This document shows positions 24,134-39,000 of a stretch of 64,000 nucleotides of DNA, in pieces. The position numbers and the translations under genes are program-made. Position 1 is the stretch's first letter; the number at the start of each line of letters is the position of its first letter. The stretch covers positions 27,755,265 to 27,819,264 of the forward strand of contig NC_088303.1 in the NCBI RefSeq assembly GCF_032854445.1. Direction: 5' to 3'. The DNA is from Liolophura sinensis. Lineage: Eukaryota > Mollusca > Polyplacophora > Chitonida > Chitonidae. The notes under the pieces are model-generated. The model searched no databases, was not told where the DNA came from, and saw only the letters and a list, made by a program, of their open reading frames with translations.

Positions 24134-25201
24134 ATGGTTTTAGGAAAATTGGTAAAGTCAAACTTATACTGTGTTAACATCAATGAAGACTCGAGCATCT
24201 CATGTCTCAAAACTTGTTTTCCCCGCTGTAATCAGCTGTTTACCTAGTACCTTCATGTTTATGTTTCTTTTGTGTCTTTTACACGAATTTACCTTTGCTT
24301 TGTAGGTGTGTTTCTTGGCTGGCGTATACGGTGGAATTTATATTGATCAGCACTACAAAGTAAGTTTAGAGTAACAGGTAAAGCCATGTACAGCTGATGT
24401 AATAATAGTAGACCAAAATAATGGCCTAATCCTGGTCAAAGTTTCAGGCTGTTCCATGATCCAATAAGTATCTGCTTAATTCCGAACAAGGAAGAGGGCG
24501 AGAGGAAGAGGTGAAACTTAACATGAGTGAGAGGAAAAAACAAACTCAAAAAATTAATCAATATAAAAACAGTTAAACCTACTGAGACAATTAGCTACAG
24601 GCCCATAGGAAGGAATCTCTCTGTGTATCAGTATAATTAAATTGACTGTGGCATTGTTTTTGATCTCGCATTTAAAACCCTGATTTGTAGGGCTTGTGGT
24701 AAAACCGATGACTGATGCAGTGTGGGACATTCAGTATCATGTTTGTCTTGCCTAGTGTGTATATTCCTGCCTGAAACCTCCAAGGCAGGTTTCCTTTTGT
24801 CAAGTAATCCATTTAATAAATTGTGTCAGGTTGTTTGAGACAATAGTGGGATTTCAGAGTTTGGTCAACTTTCATTGTAAATGGTTTTACCGATCTGATA
24901 TGCAGAGGCCTAGTGACACATTTTTCTATTATTTCAACACATTAACAGTTTTTTTGATTGGATGTCACAAAAAACATATACAACAAAAAAAAATAAATAA
25001 ATAAAACAATTTTCTTAAGGCTGTAATTTTTACATTCGTTGATAACTCTTTTGTGGTATCAGGCCTGTCCTAAAATCTCTGTTCTGATGATCAATACTGC
25101 ATTTATTTGTTTAACAGATGCCAAAGGTTGATGACCCTGGTGAAGTTTGGAAGAAAATAAAAGATGTATTGGAGGAATACAAGAAAGAAGGACCATCATA
25201 A
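24134..25201 (+). CDS. Short mitochondrial-type membrane protein (STMP1 / DUF4535-like), 51 aa
   Basis: Three coding exons: 24134-24151, 24306-24359 and 25118-25201. All introns are phase 0 with GT..AG ends (GTAAAG, GTAAGT; TTTGTAG, TTAACAG). The product starts MVLGKLVCFLAGVYGGIYID and ends in a charged helix (EEYKKEGPS). It has one glycine-rich membrane segment (about residues 4-20) followed by QHYKMPKV and a Lys/Glu-rich tail. The pattern G..xG.Y..Q.Y..P.V matches STMP1 (47 residues in human), a mitochondrial inner-membrane micropeptide linked to respiratory complex III. Exons were joined by splice logic; a tiny first exon of six codons is the weakest part. Assignment rests on pattern and length rather than long identity. 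Confidence 0.75.
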
Positions 25202-27038
25202 TGAGACCAATGGAACATGTGTTACTAGAACAGATAGGTTACAGTATACATAAAACATTTGTATATTTTGTACATAAATGTATATGTGTTATGTGACTGC
25301 TAGCTACATGTATTATCAAATAAGCTAGAATGGAATGTGCAGATATGATTTGTGTGAAAATTGTGATGTAAATCAGTCACATATTTAATAACTTACTATT
25401 ACATGTACATGAACATTTTTTGCAGCATGTTTTGTACGTCTTTATTCTGATAGAGAGGAATTTATGGCTACGTAGAGGTGATAAAGATTACAGTTATTGA
25501 TAGATGCCCTTAGATATAAAGGTTTGTTTAATACCATGGATTTATGTATGACTGTTTCTCTAAGAGTTACTGGCTCCTAAACTTGTAGAGTTTATATGTA
25601 TGTTTGAATTTGCCTGGGGCAAGAGCAACACAAGAATATGTGCACAAAAATCAGGTAACAGAAAATTACAGCACTCAGTACATGTAAAGTTACTAGTAAT
25701 ATGCTCGATGATTGAAGTTTAGATTGTTCAGAAACAAGTTGGTGCAAGTTTGTCTATCTATCAGTGATGGGTATCTTTGGTATGACATGCAGAATTCATT
25801 GGTAATGGGATTGTTGCTGGGATTAATAGGTAAAGTACAAATTACTTGAATACAGCTGTGACCAATTTCACAATCATTGTATGTATGTTCTAAACTAACC
25901 TTTAATAAATGCATCTAACAGTTTCAAGATATAAAAGGTATGAAGGTTATTTTGTTATGAAACAAAGAACAATAAAATACTATATTAATGACTGGACATT
26001 TTAGATTCGTTTTGTTTTGTTCTATGATTGCTGTTAGCTTTAAATCTGTGTTGTTTTCATTGTGATGGATTTCTCATGCCAGCTTTTTGGTCATCACCAT
26101 ACAAATGCAATGTTTAGCACAGTGTATAAAACCAATTCACAAAGTTTATGTTTACTTTATCGAAAAAGAAAAACTCTGTTCTGACTGAAGTTTGTTTACT
26201 TGCGTGTTTCCCTCAAGCATGTCAAGGATTAATTCTGCTTTCACCATTATTTCATTCAAAATGCAAAAAGTGACATCTCGTCGTATTAGTGTGATCTCAC
26301 CAGAGCACAACATCTGACTTAATGTACCATTTTTGTAATAACATTCAAGTTTTCTGAGAAACTGATAAGACATGACCCTCATAATTCATTGCCTCTAGCA
26401 AAAGCAGGCCGAAATACATGTCACAGGTATTTGATCAATAATTGAATAAATGATGGTTTACTTCGATGTAACTTATACCCATGATGCAGGAACACAGCAA
26501 ACAGAATCATCTTGACCAACCAAAATAAAGCACATGTTACAGGTGGTATATACCTGGTATGTAGACATGGATGTTACAGGTTATGTGTGCAAAACAGTGT
26601 GATTTTACTTTAGGCCTATAAATTTTATACTGCTCCGTTCGCTTAATTAATGCGAGTGTGGTACCCTAGGTATTCATAATTAAATCTTTCATGACGAAAA
26701 ACTGGTTTCCCCATTTCCAGTAAAAGTACAGTAGCAAGTTTCAGATCGTCCAGCAGATGTAGCACTCTTAAATGGTTTTATAAGGGCGCAGTGGACCATG
26801 GCGTTAGAATAGCATGAGTGGACCGAGACAAGGGTTCATTCCGGAGCTGGGCCATGTGTTATGACTAACAGTGGTAATATATTTTGCCTTCATTAAAATT
26901 TAACAAAGTAGACGTTAAAAACGGCGTAAACTAAATGGGTTGAAACATGTTCACTTGGCGACTATCTTACAAAGTGATCATTGATCGTCTTCTACAACTA
27001 AGGGAGATCACTCTCGTGTAAGAACGTCCCAAAATGCC
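25202..27038. other. Intergenic: 3' UTR of the STMP1-like gene and 5' region of RPUSD2-A
   Basis: AT-rich, with no conserved coding frame recognised. The right end should contain the RPUSD2-A promoter; nothing specific was identified. Confidence 0.6.
25904..25909 (+). promoter_or_regulatory. Candidate poly(A) signal of the STMP1-like gene
   Basis: AATAAA about 700 nt past the stop codon; a second AATAAA lies at 25971-25976. Either could end the transcript. Confidence 0.35.
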
Positions 27039-30000
27039 ATGCAGAAGGAAGTGTCGACCTTGACAGAAAGTGATCTTTCATGCGTGCTTTCGATTTCGGA
27101 TTCCATTCAAATTGCACGGCCAGGAATGTCTGACAAATGCATTGATGACAAAGGAACAAGCCAGCCTCATCAGCCACTGACGGTTCGACAACGAAAACGG
27201 GTCAGATGCTTTAAAATAGACTAATTACTACTGAAAGCCAATGCATGTCTCGATTTCGTGTTGTTGTTGTTCATTGTTCAAGTTCTTGTTAAAGACCATA
27301 CATTCTTAGATTCTGGTAATTTTGTGTTAAGCTTTTTACTGAAATTTAACTGCTGAAAAAGATGAAACCTTCATTCATTGACAGACGCATGATCTGATTA
27401 TGAGACTGTTTGAGAAACAAGTTAAACATTAATTCAATCTGTGAAAAGTTTCGACATCTGCTGTTTTGGCTCATAATCATATTAGTGGTGTGTGCATTTC
27501 GGCTCCTGTGATTCAACCAGGATTTATAAAGTGTGGAAAAGCATTTGTTTGATATATATAGTTGATTGATTGGTGTTTAACGTCATGCGCTTGTATGACG
27601 GCAGTCTTGTTTATGGTGGAAACCATAACCAGACTGAAGTAAGCTGGACAGCGGAGAAGCTAATCCCTGTTCAGCTTGATGCTGATGTTGATTACATCAG
27701 AGCATGTACTCCAAGACTGAATCTCCTACATGTATGTTGTTTTATGTCAAACTTCAACCATGGAGGTGAGAAGATATCTGATAGCTTTGTCTTGTTTCAT
27801 TTTAGATGAGGAGAAAGCAGTACCTAAAGGAACTTAAAAGGCAGAATGTTTATGATGAGCATCGTGTGGAACAGTATGAGGCTGCCGACTACTACTTTGA
27901 AAATGGTTTGACATGTTGTAGTATTTACTGAAATTATTTTTGTGCTCTACATACATTCAGGGTTTCCGCTAGGCCTGTTTTGCGTCTAGTAAACGGACCC
28001 ATTCTCCCGGCAAAGGTACCTAAACTTCCTCCTGAGGCATACAAAAAAGTGAAATAAAGAAAAGGCTTTTTAATTGCCAGTGGAATATTTGAATCCTTTT
28101 ATAGATATGTTGATGGTAATAAATAGTTAAAGCACCAAACAAACCAATCTACATGCTCGCCAAACTCTTGTGTATATGCTACATCAACAACGAGTCCTGC
28201 ATCTTGTCAAACATTCTATTTTCTGTATCCATGTGTCCAGGCCCTATGGCCTAATGCACGCGGGGATAGTGCATGGAGCACTAATGGACCAATTTGCTCC
28301 AGCATAATAGCTAGAAGGCAAAGTCCTGCCTAAGCATTGTCTACTCGACTGACCTCTTCATACGCCAATAATTTGGGAAAATACTTTTAAAAGTGACAAG
28401 AAATCAACATTTGATGTGTGAGATGATGTGCCTTGACATATCAGAAAGGTCAGTCATGGGTGAGCAGGCGTTCACCTGACTTTTGCCCACGACATGCAAG
28501 TTTTGGCACATATTTTCGTTCCGCCGATCTGATATAACACAGGAATTTTACTACGGACATCATGCACTACACATTATCTATCAAAAGACCCAAAACTGAA
28601 GGGGGAATACTAGCCCAAAAATCTGGTCTAAGGATGGCTCAAATTTAGTGATATGCAAAGACTGCTGGCATCCTTAGCCCCAACGACGTGTACACCTGAT
28701 TATGACATTGTATCTTTGTTCACCTACCTCATCAGAAAAGCTCGCTGCATACACAATACTTAATATCCAAATCCACTTTATATATGGTCTGTCAGCAAGA
28801 TAAGACATTTATGCACCTTTGTAACCATTAACACTGACCTTTATGTGATATTTCCTCAGAAAACCTCTGTTGATTTCAATAATTAGGTCTGCTTTGAGCT
28901 ACTCATCGCATGATGCTGTCTACCTGATTGACCTAAATTGGTACGTCAATCACGTAGACGTCTGTTGAGATTCTGACATCATGTGAAAATATATCACAGG
29001 GTTATTTAATCTGTAGATCAGTTCAGCATACAAAGATGGACAACGATGTGGTGTTGAAAGCTAATTGTCGAGTTAAATAGAAGTATGAAGTGCCAGATGC
29101 TTTTAAAATGACAAGAAATTGATGCTGTGACTGCGAGTTGTTTTTTTTTTTAAATTTTTTTTTACCACCAAAACTTAACCACATGTGCGCGTCAGCATGA
29201 GCATGCACAATAACATGGAATTAAAACGGACTCTAAATTTATTTTCTGGCAGAAACCCTGACATATATACATAGCCTGAGTACCGATCAGTTGCTTCAGT
29301 GTAATTCTCAACGTAGAATTACGGCCTGAAAGTTTTGAACACAAGAAGGACACAAGCTCCAGAGCACATAAGCAAGATTTCAGGAAGCAGGGGAGGGCAT
29401 ATGCAGATACCTGTGTTCAAGACGTGTTCCGATTTGAGGTGTGCTATCACATTCTTAAGCCTAGCACACTCCTTAAAACAATGTATAGGTGTGCAGCGCT
29501 AGTAAGTCAAACCTGACAAAATCAACGGTCTGGGGAGAATGAATTCAGGTGTGTCATGGTCTTGTGCAAGGGATGTGATAATCACACTCCTGCTGAGAAA
29601 CAAAGACAGAAATGTGCACATTATAACTCAATAGACGGAACTATGCTCCAACTTTGAACATACTTCCGAACCGATAAAATGGCAGTTTGTGCAGAAGTTT
29701 CCATAACTGATGTTAGTGTACATTTTCTGTTAAGGTAAAAATGAGTGAAGGAAATATACATGGGGACATTGCTGTTCTTGTGACAAGCATAAGTTTGGCT
29801 GATATGAAAATTTTTCTCCCTACGGATGGTCGTAGGTTTCTGTGGGCTCTGCTCAGTTTCCTCCCACCATATTGCTGGCTGCCTTTGTGTAAAAGAAACA
29901 TGCTTGAGTATAGTGTAAAATACCAATCAAATAAACAAATAAATATGTTATATTATAGGACTACGTAAGGTCTACCCCTATCACTTCACCTTTACAACGT

Positions 30001-33000
30001 GTGTGCAGGAGAAGTGGACAGGTCAACCCATCCTTGAGGTATTTGCTGAACAGTTCCAGAGCAACACTGAAGAGAACTATGTAAGTCATTCATTCTGCCA
30101 TGCTGCATGACTCTAACCACAAGTCACAAAGGGCACTTGGTGACAGTGCCATAAAATCAAAGATACTATGATGTTTTTTTCCCTGAAACTTGACCACATT
30201 TCCAATGGTTTCCAGCTTATAATAGGTAACAGAGTGATTGAATTAAACCTTAGGGTAATGCATCAAGTGATAGTGCTGATGTAGCCCATACACAAGATTC
30301 AAAGCACATCATGTGAGGAACAGACTAAAGCAAAGATACAATTGTCAACGCACTACAGCTTATAGGAAGAAGTGGCAGCCATACATGCCTTCAGGGTACT
30401 TGGTCAGTGGGGCTAATAATAATTGTGCAGTCTGATGTTCATTGCTGACCCCGTGTCTTCCACCAGTATGGTATAGCAGTTTGTATGTCATACTTGGGAA
30501 AGCTAGAAACTTGCCAAAGGTCATTCATGTACTCCATTACTCCTAAAACTAACAAAAATGTGACATATTCTGGAGTATGGAGGCTCTACACAGTCAACTC
30601 CATATTTTATTTATTCCACAGAATTGCTTGTGATTGTGTTATTCATTGTTTCAAGGTTATTGGCCAGTATCATAAAATATTCCTTTTATATATCATTGTA
30701 CAAAGTTTAGTGCAATATAAATTTTAAAATTTAAAAAAAAAAAATTTTGATATTTTTTAACTGGTTTCAAAAATGTATACAAGTATTTATTTTTGTTTTA
30801 TTATGGATGATCTCATTATGACATACATCACCATCTATTGGTTTCCTGGTTGTTGCCACAGTGTGGCTGTAATACTGACAGAGTGGTGTTTTAAATCCAT
30901 AATTGTTCTTTCATTCATTCTTCAGCATGACCTTATAAAACAACAGTCAATCTTACATCCGTACAGCATTGAGACATATTTGCATCACTGCTTATACCCA
31001 CAAGACATTGTAATCTGACATCGTGCTCTCTTTACAAAGCCCTTGTATAATACAACCAGCCCTGAAGTCATGCTTATAACGCAAAATGTGCACAGATACA
31101 AACTGGATTACGAAAGGAGACTGAAGGATTTGCACTGCGAGAGGGTGGAGAGTTTAAAATAAATAGGCGTACATGTAAGGTTGCTAAAATGTGACAATAA
31201 CATGTATGCAAATCTATAATGTTCAGTGCATCACATTTCTACCATCTACTGTTCGCAGAGAAAAGCAATTGAAGCAGGCCATCTTCGGGTAAATGGAGAA
31301 ACAGTTGGGGTGGATTACTGCTTGAAAGCAAACGATATTATTGTTAGCAGAATACATAGGTGTGTAAAAGACTTAATTTTCAGAAATATGTCTATTACTT
31401 TTCTGTGGGAAAATAATGGTGTATATTGATGAAATAAAGTCTAATGTGTTCCGAGTAATGTCTAGAGGTTTTTTAGATCCCTCCAAATAGTTTGTACGGT
31501 CGTTTGCTGCTTTTTCCTACTGCTGTTTGTTTTATCTGGTTTGTTTCTGCTTGTAACAAATAGTACTGTTTATGTTTGTGATTAGTAACATTTTTGTAGC
31601 AAAAAGTGTAACAGCACTGGTTGTGTTTGTAAGCTGTTCTTATGTGAGTACGTTTGACAGGACTTGTTGCAGAGGTCTAAATGTTTGGAGCTCTTCACAG
31701 TGATAACCTTATTAAAAATTGAGGTCATCCAATGTGTTCTAAAGTTGTAAAATGTATGAAATTCCATTTATATCACAGTTAAAACATGGAAATGAGTAAA
31801 AGGGAACAAAAAAACGAAAAAAAGACATTAAAGTGTCCGAAATTGTGAAAACCTGGGATCAGTTTGACGTCATCCTTTTTATTTTGAGCTCTTAAATACG
31901 AGTGAATGACCAAACACTTTGACCCCTGGGTTGTGTGTTGCAGACACGAGAACCCCGTGGCTGATGAAAAAGTGGAGATAATCCATGAGGATAAGGATGT
32001 GCTGGTTGTAAACAAGCCTGCGTCTATCCCCTGTCAGCCATGTGGCAGGTACAGGTTCAACTCCATGGTGTTCATCCTCTGTAAGGAGCTGGGTCTGCCA
32101 TCCCTCAGAAGTGAGTCAGGTCTCATTACACACCACCAGCCATGCATATTGTCTCTCCCACGAACTTATTATAAAGAGAGCAAAAAGTTTGTTGTTGTTT
32201 TCATTGCACCTAAACCAAGGAATTGCATACCTATACAAGAATCATTACAAAACAGTGATACCAAGAGGGGCTATGCAAATTTTAAAACATATCTTTCTTT
32301 TTTTTTTTTTGTCTTTTTTTCTTTTCATCAGTTAATGTTTGATGTATTTAGTATATTTATTTAAGTATTAGTGTCTTTTAATAAGAGCCAAAACTCAACA
32401 TAATTTGTGTTATTATGTTTAGTTTTGAAAAAATGTGCAGGATAATGTTATCACAACAAAATATTGTCTCTGTAAGAATGTAATTAATCAAATAATAAAT
32501 CAAGTAATAAATCAAATGTGAACATTTGAGAAAATGTGTGATGTCATAATACTGAAGTAATGACCACTTACATCATCAGTATATCAGGTTATGTCGTGTA
32601 AAAGTTTATAGGGGGAGTTTATGGTTTTCTGAGGTGAGGGGGGGGGTGTCATTTTTTAGTTTTTTGTATATTCCTACATTTTTATGACCTTGCTGATGAT
32701 ATGATTTTGTAATGTGCTGTGTTCTGCAGATATATATCGTCTGGACTGGCAGACCTCTGGTGTTATGATGCTGGGTAAAACCAAAGAGAAGGCCATGATA
32801 TTAGAACATCAGATACAGAATGGCTTTGTCACCAAGGAGTATGTGTGCCGAGTACAGGGAGAGTTTCCTTTGTAAGTTATTTTCTTAAACTCTCTGGTGA
32901 TAAGGGTTTGTTCTGTGCCTTTGTTAACCTTGATTCCATTGCATGAAAAGCATGTAAATTTTTTTTTTGTAGTTTGACTTGGAATTGAGAACCAGTTTGA

Positions 33001-36000
33001 CATACCCTATTTCACCTAAAGTGTGGTAGGTAATAATGCACTTTCCGTAGCACATAAAGGTGTTATGATGATAATTTAGATTCCAAACACTGAAGTATTT
33101 CTGATGAGAAATTAACCAAACTTCACAAAAAATGTCTGTTAAAAGTGGCTGTATAAGGTGGAGGAATTAGTCAGAATGAAGGAAAATGTGTCACTTCAAA
33201 AATTCTAAATCTAAGTGAAATACGACATGTAGTGTGAATTGGTCAATAAACAGAGCACTGAACCATCCTATATTGAACTGTAGTATGCAGACATTCTTTT
33301 GAAAAATTTGTTATCCAGCATCTTTGAAATCCAGTGCACGGTTCAGTGTATATGAAAGTTAAACTGTTGACGCAATTTTACATATGTAGCATGGAAAATG
33401 AAAGCCTTGGAAAAGCCTAGAAGGGTTAAATCTTTAAGATCTACCCTGTTGCAATCTACCATGTGATCCAGCTTTATTAATGATTTTTGAAAAGGTTATT
33501 GAAAATTAAAATCTTCGGTGTAAAGACTGGAAGTTTTTCTGAGTGTGCAGAATTACTAGAGCTAAATCACTGACTGAACATATTGTGTACTGAGCCATGA
33601 CATTCAGTCTTGTGACCAGTTACACCCAAACTGTACCCTTAAATTGTGAAAATAATCTTCTTCAACATCCAAGGTTACACCTCCCATCTGCTGCTAGTTG
33701 TCAGAAAGGTCCCGTTCAAACTTGTCCTCTGAATCCTCCAAATACCATGAAGAATTGATATTCCAGATCAGGTTGATATTTCTAAAATGAGTAATGAAAA
33801 TCATCTCTTTATAGTTGTGCCCTGATAATCCATATGGCACGCCAGTGTGGTGGAGGCATTTTGCACGACATGCTTTAGAATCTAGTTGAGGTGCATTACG
33901 GCATACCAATGTGGTGGAGGCATTGTGCATGATATGCACTAGAACCTAGTTGAGGTGCATTACAGCACACCAATGTGGTGGAGGCATTTTGCATGACATA
34001 CTAGAATCTAGTTGAGGTGCATTAGGGCACACCGATGTTTTGGAGGCATTTTGCATGACGTACTAGAATCTGGTTAAGGTGCATTACGGCATACCGATGT
34101 GGTGGAGACATTTTGCATGACATGCACTAGAATGTAGTTGAGATGCATTAGGGACACCAATGTGGTGGAGGCATTTTGCATGACGTACTAGAATCTAGTT
34201 GAGGTGCATTATGGCACACCAATGTTTTGGAGGCATTTTGCATGACATACTAGAATCTAGTTGAGGTGCATTATGGCAGACCAATGTTTTGGAGGCATTT
34301 TGCATGACGTACTAGAATCTGGTTAAGGTGCATTACGGCATACCGATGTGGTGGAGACATTTTGCATGACATACACTAGAATCTAGTTGAGATGCATTAG
34401 GGACACCAATGTGGTGGAGACATTTTGGATGACGTACTAGAATCTAGTTGAGGTGCATTATGGCACACCAATGTGGTGGAGGCATTTTGCATGACATGCA
34501 CTAGAATTTAGTTGAGGTGCATTATGGCACACCAATGTGGTGGAGGCATTTTGCATGACATGCACTAGAATCTAGTTGAGGTGCATTACGACACACCAAT
34601 GTGGTGGAGGCATTTTGGATGACGTACTAGAATCTAGTTGAGGTGCATTAGGGCACACCAATGTTTTGGAGGCATTTTGCTTGACATACTAGAATTTAGT
34701 TGAGGTGCATTACAGCAGACCAGTGTGGTGGAGACATTTTGCATGACATACACTAGAATCTAGTTGAGGTGCATTAGTGCACACCAATGTGGTGGAGGCA
34801 TTTTGCATGACGTACTAGAATCTGGTTGAGGTGCATTACGGCATATCAGTGTGGTGGAGGCATTTTGCATGACATGCACAAGCACCTAGATGAGGTGCAT
34901 TACAGCATACCGGTGTGGTGAAGGCATTTTGCATGACATACTAGAATCTGGTTGAGGTGCATTAGGGCATACCAATGTGATGGCGGCATTTTGCATGACG
35001 TACTAGAATCTAGTTGAGGTGTATTAGGGCACACCAGTGTGGTGGAGGCATTTTCCATTTCGTACTAGAATCTAGTTGAGGTGCATTACGGCATACCAGT
35101 GTGGTGGAGGCATTTTGCATGACATGCACTAAAATCTAGTTGACGTGCATTATGGCATACCATTGTGGTGGAGGCATTTTGCATGACATGCACTAGTATC
35201 TAGTCGAGGTGCATTTCGAAATTTAAATTCAAACTAGTGAGTCAGTTTACCATACATTTGACTGACTGAATCCAGTTTTTCCTGTTCATTAATTCGTGTT
35301 TCATATTTCTGTACAGAGGTGTGGTGACCCTAGACCGTCCCATCGTCTGTGTGTCTCATCGACTGTTCCTCTGGAAAGTGATGCCCAATGGCAAACCCAG
35401 CAAGACAGTTTTCGAAAGGATGAGCTTCAATGGAACCTCAAGTGTTGTCAAGTGTGAGTGGTATCCTCAGCTATGTTTTTAGGCTGAAAGTTTTAAATAG
35501 AAAATCAAGTGTTTCAGGTGTGAGTTGTATCCTCTGGTGTGTTTTTAGGCTGAAAATTTTAAATAGAAAATCAAGTGTTTCAGGTGTGAGGTGTATCCTC
35601 TGGTGTGTTTTTAGGCTGAAAGTTTTAAATAGAAAATCAAGTGTTGCAGGTGTGAGTTGTATTCTGTGGTGTGTTTTTAGGTAGAAAGTTTTAAATAGAA
35701 AATCAAGTGTTGCAGGTGTGAGTTGTATTCTGTGGTGTGTTTTTAGGTAGAAAGTTTTAAATAGAAAATCAAGTGTTTCAGGTGTGAGTTGTATCCTGTG
35801 GTGTGTTTTTCACATGCTGTGAGTGCACAGTAGTGAGGAGTACAGACTCTGACCAAGTGGTTAGATGGTTGTCTTTCACTTGCTTGGACACAAGAGGTAC
35901 GAGTTCAATCCTAGGACAGGGAATTGGTGGCTTCACAAGCTCTCATTGTTCATGAGCCGTTGATAATAATCGTTCAACACTCGTGTGAACTACGCGTCTT

Positions 36001-39000
36001 TCACTAATATAATATACATACATGTATGTGTACATCACACAGTACAAGTTTGTTCTTAGTAACTTATCAAAGGTCATTGGTTTACCCTGAACCTCTGGTT
36101 TCCTCCACCAATAAAATTGACCGTAATAGTGCGAGTGAAAATTCCTTGAGTATGGTTTTTTAAGCAACGATTAAATTAACAATTAAATGCAAGGCTGTTT
36201 AAAATCTGAAAACCTTAAGACTCAAATGGCAGTGTCAATTGAACAGTGGTTTCAGAAATTTTTAATGCTCATGCCATTCGCAAATTCTATTCTCATTTAT
36301 GTACCAAAAGCCATTTATCTACTGATGGAAGCTATGAATCTAAGACGCTTTAAGAGTTTGAAGTTCAGTGACAGGTTTGAAAGTGTGAAACAAAGTTGCA
36401 AGATTCAGTCAAGCTCTTGCTGTTTCAGTGGTTCGGCGCGGTTCAGTGGCTTGACCCTGCCAGACACAAAGCTGACTATAATAGTGGATTTCCTTACGAC
36501 AGAGTAAGAATTTCCTATTCCTTATACTCAAACTATGTACCTGTGTTTTTTTATGTCTAACAGGTATACCTCAAGAAGTGCGAACAGCCCACCATATCAG
36601 AGTCCATTTACAGTACTTAGGTAACTTTCCTATTTTATACTGCATAATCATTCTCAACCTTGTGGATGTTGAAGATCACTACTAAGTGAAGAAAGTCATT
36701 TAAAAATGCATCCAGTATGCACATTTTTCCCCCGACAAAAATATCATCTACTGATAACGTAAATATAAGTAAATTTTTCCATGCCAGCTGTACACTGTAG
36801 GTTGTTTTTTCTAGAGCAAGTTATCTTGCTGGTAGCCTTATATCCAACATTATAGTCTGCTAGGTTGTTGAGGAGGTAACTAATTTCTAACGTTATGTAT
36901 TTCATTTCTTATGTATTTCCTGCCATCTGGAAGCTGTTTCGTAATATTTACTCCTCAGCCTCTTAGGATTGAGTCATGGTTTCGTCTGCCTGTCTGTTTA
37001 ACCCCGTCATTGTGATTGCAGCGTCTAGGGAACTATTCATAGGGAATTTGTAATCTTTAATTGAAATGTCTTTGGAACTTTTTGAATCTGTTCTTGCATT
37101 GACTAAATTTTTCTTAACTTTTTCCTCATCTTTGTGAGCACCATATTTCTTTTTTTTCAAAGGAAATTCATGAACTTTTGCAGAGATAATCAGTAAAAAT
37201 CATAAATGTGCCTTTTGGCCTTTCCAAATGTATGCTTACATTAATTTGCTTATTAATACGAAACTGTTGTACATACATGTATGTATGTAAACCTGTTCAT
37301 TGGAAATCCATGAAGTTTTTGCAGGTTTTTGTCAGGTTTTTTGGTACTTTTTTTAAAACTTTTCCTCATTTTTTGGCATGTTACAGTATGAAATTTATTA
37401 ACTTTTGTCATCTCTGTAAATGTGTTTTGGCAGGCCATCCTATACTAAATGATCCTGTGTATAACAGTGAAGTTTGGGGCCCAACCAAAGGCAAGGCTGG
37501 GGTCTACAGCAGGCCTGATGCAGAGGTAAGCATTTGAGCTGGAATCCATTGTGAGAGCCAAGAACCATTGATGAGTCAGCCAGGGCACCCTCCATGGGTC
37601 AGTCAGGGCACCCTCAACAAGTCAGTCAGGTGACCCTGAATGAGTAAGCCAGGAGGCCCTTAGATGTGTCAGCCAGGGTGCCCTCCATGGGTCAGTCAGG
37701 GCGCCTTCAACAAGTCAGTCAGGTGACCCAGAATGAGTAAGCCAGGAGGCCCTTAGATGTGTGAGCCAGGGTGCCCTCCATGGGTCAGTCAGGGCGCCTT
37801 CAACAAGTCAGTCAGGTGACCCAGAATGAGTAAGCCAGGAGGCCCTTGGATGTGTCAGCCAGGGTGCCCTCCATGGGTCAGTCAGGGCACCCTCAACAAG
37901 TCAGTCAGGTGACCCGGAATGAGTAAGCCAGGAGGCCCTTGGATGTGTGAGCCAGGGTGCCCTCCATGGGTCAGTCAGGATGCCTTCAACAAGTCAGTCA
38001 GGTGACCCGGAATGAGTAAGCCAGGAGGCCCTTGGATGTGTGAGCCAGGGTGCCCTCCATGGATCAGTCAGGGCGCCTTCAACAAGTCAGTCAGGTGACC
38101 CTGAATGAGTAAGCCAGGAGGCCCTTAGATGAGTCAGCCAGGGTGCCTTCCATGGGTCAGTCAGGGCACCCTCAACAAGTCAGTCAGGTGACCCTGAATG
38201 AGTAAGCCAGGAGGCCCTTGGATGTGTCAGCCAGGGTGCCCTCCATGGGTCAGTCAGGGCACCCTCAACAAGTCAGTCAGGTGACCCGGAATGAGTAAGC
38301 CAGGAGGCCCTTGGATGTGTGAGCCAGGGTGCCCTCCATGGATCAGTCAGGGCGCCTTCAACAAGTCAGTCAGGTGACCCTGAATGAGTAAGCCAGGAGG
38401 CCCTTGGATGTGTCAGCCAGGGTGCCCTCCATGGGTCAGTCAGGGCACCCTCAACAAGTCAGTCAGGTGACCCGGAATGAGTAAGCCAGGAGGCCCTTGG
38501 ATGTGTCAGCCAGGGTGCCCTCCATGGGTCAGTCAGGGCGCCTTCAACAAGTCAGTCAGGTGACCCGGAATGAGTAAGCCAGGAGGCCCTTGGATGTGTC
38601 AGCCAGGAGCCGTGATGGGACAGTGTGGGGGGCATCCTCAACAAGTGAGCTAGAGAGCTCCGGTTGAGTCCATGATAAATCTGCTAGTGGGTCTATAATG
38701 AGGTGGCCAGGCCCCTGGATAAATTCACTCAGGATCATTTGAAATTGATTTTCTGCTCTCGTTCTCTATAATGACTTTGTCACATGAACAATAAAACTGT
38801 TTGCCTACTGAAATTTCAAACTCAGTAAAACAGACACAAAAGCTGACTTTAAAAGGGGATCAGATTTGAAAAGTAGATTTTGTTTTTTGATCTACATATG
38901 TAGTATATCTATGTTTTCCTGCAGAAGTACTGATCTATGCTATCACAAACTGAAGGTTGAAAGTGTACCCAAATACTATTAGAACTAATTTCCCATTGAC

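Noticed and set aside
37526-38606. Donor-spanning origin for the 93-bp array
   Set aside because: The array starts about 45 nt inside the intron and the unit shows only GTAAGC in common with the exon end, too little to claim.
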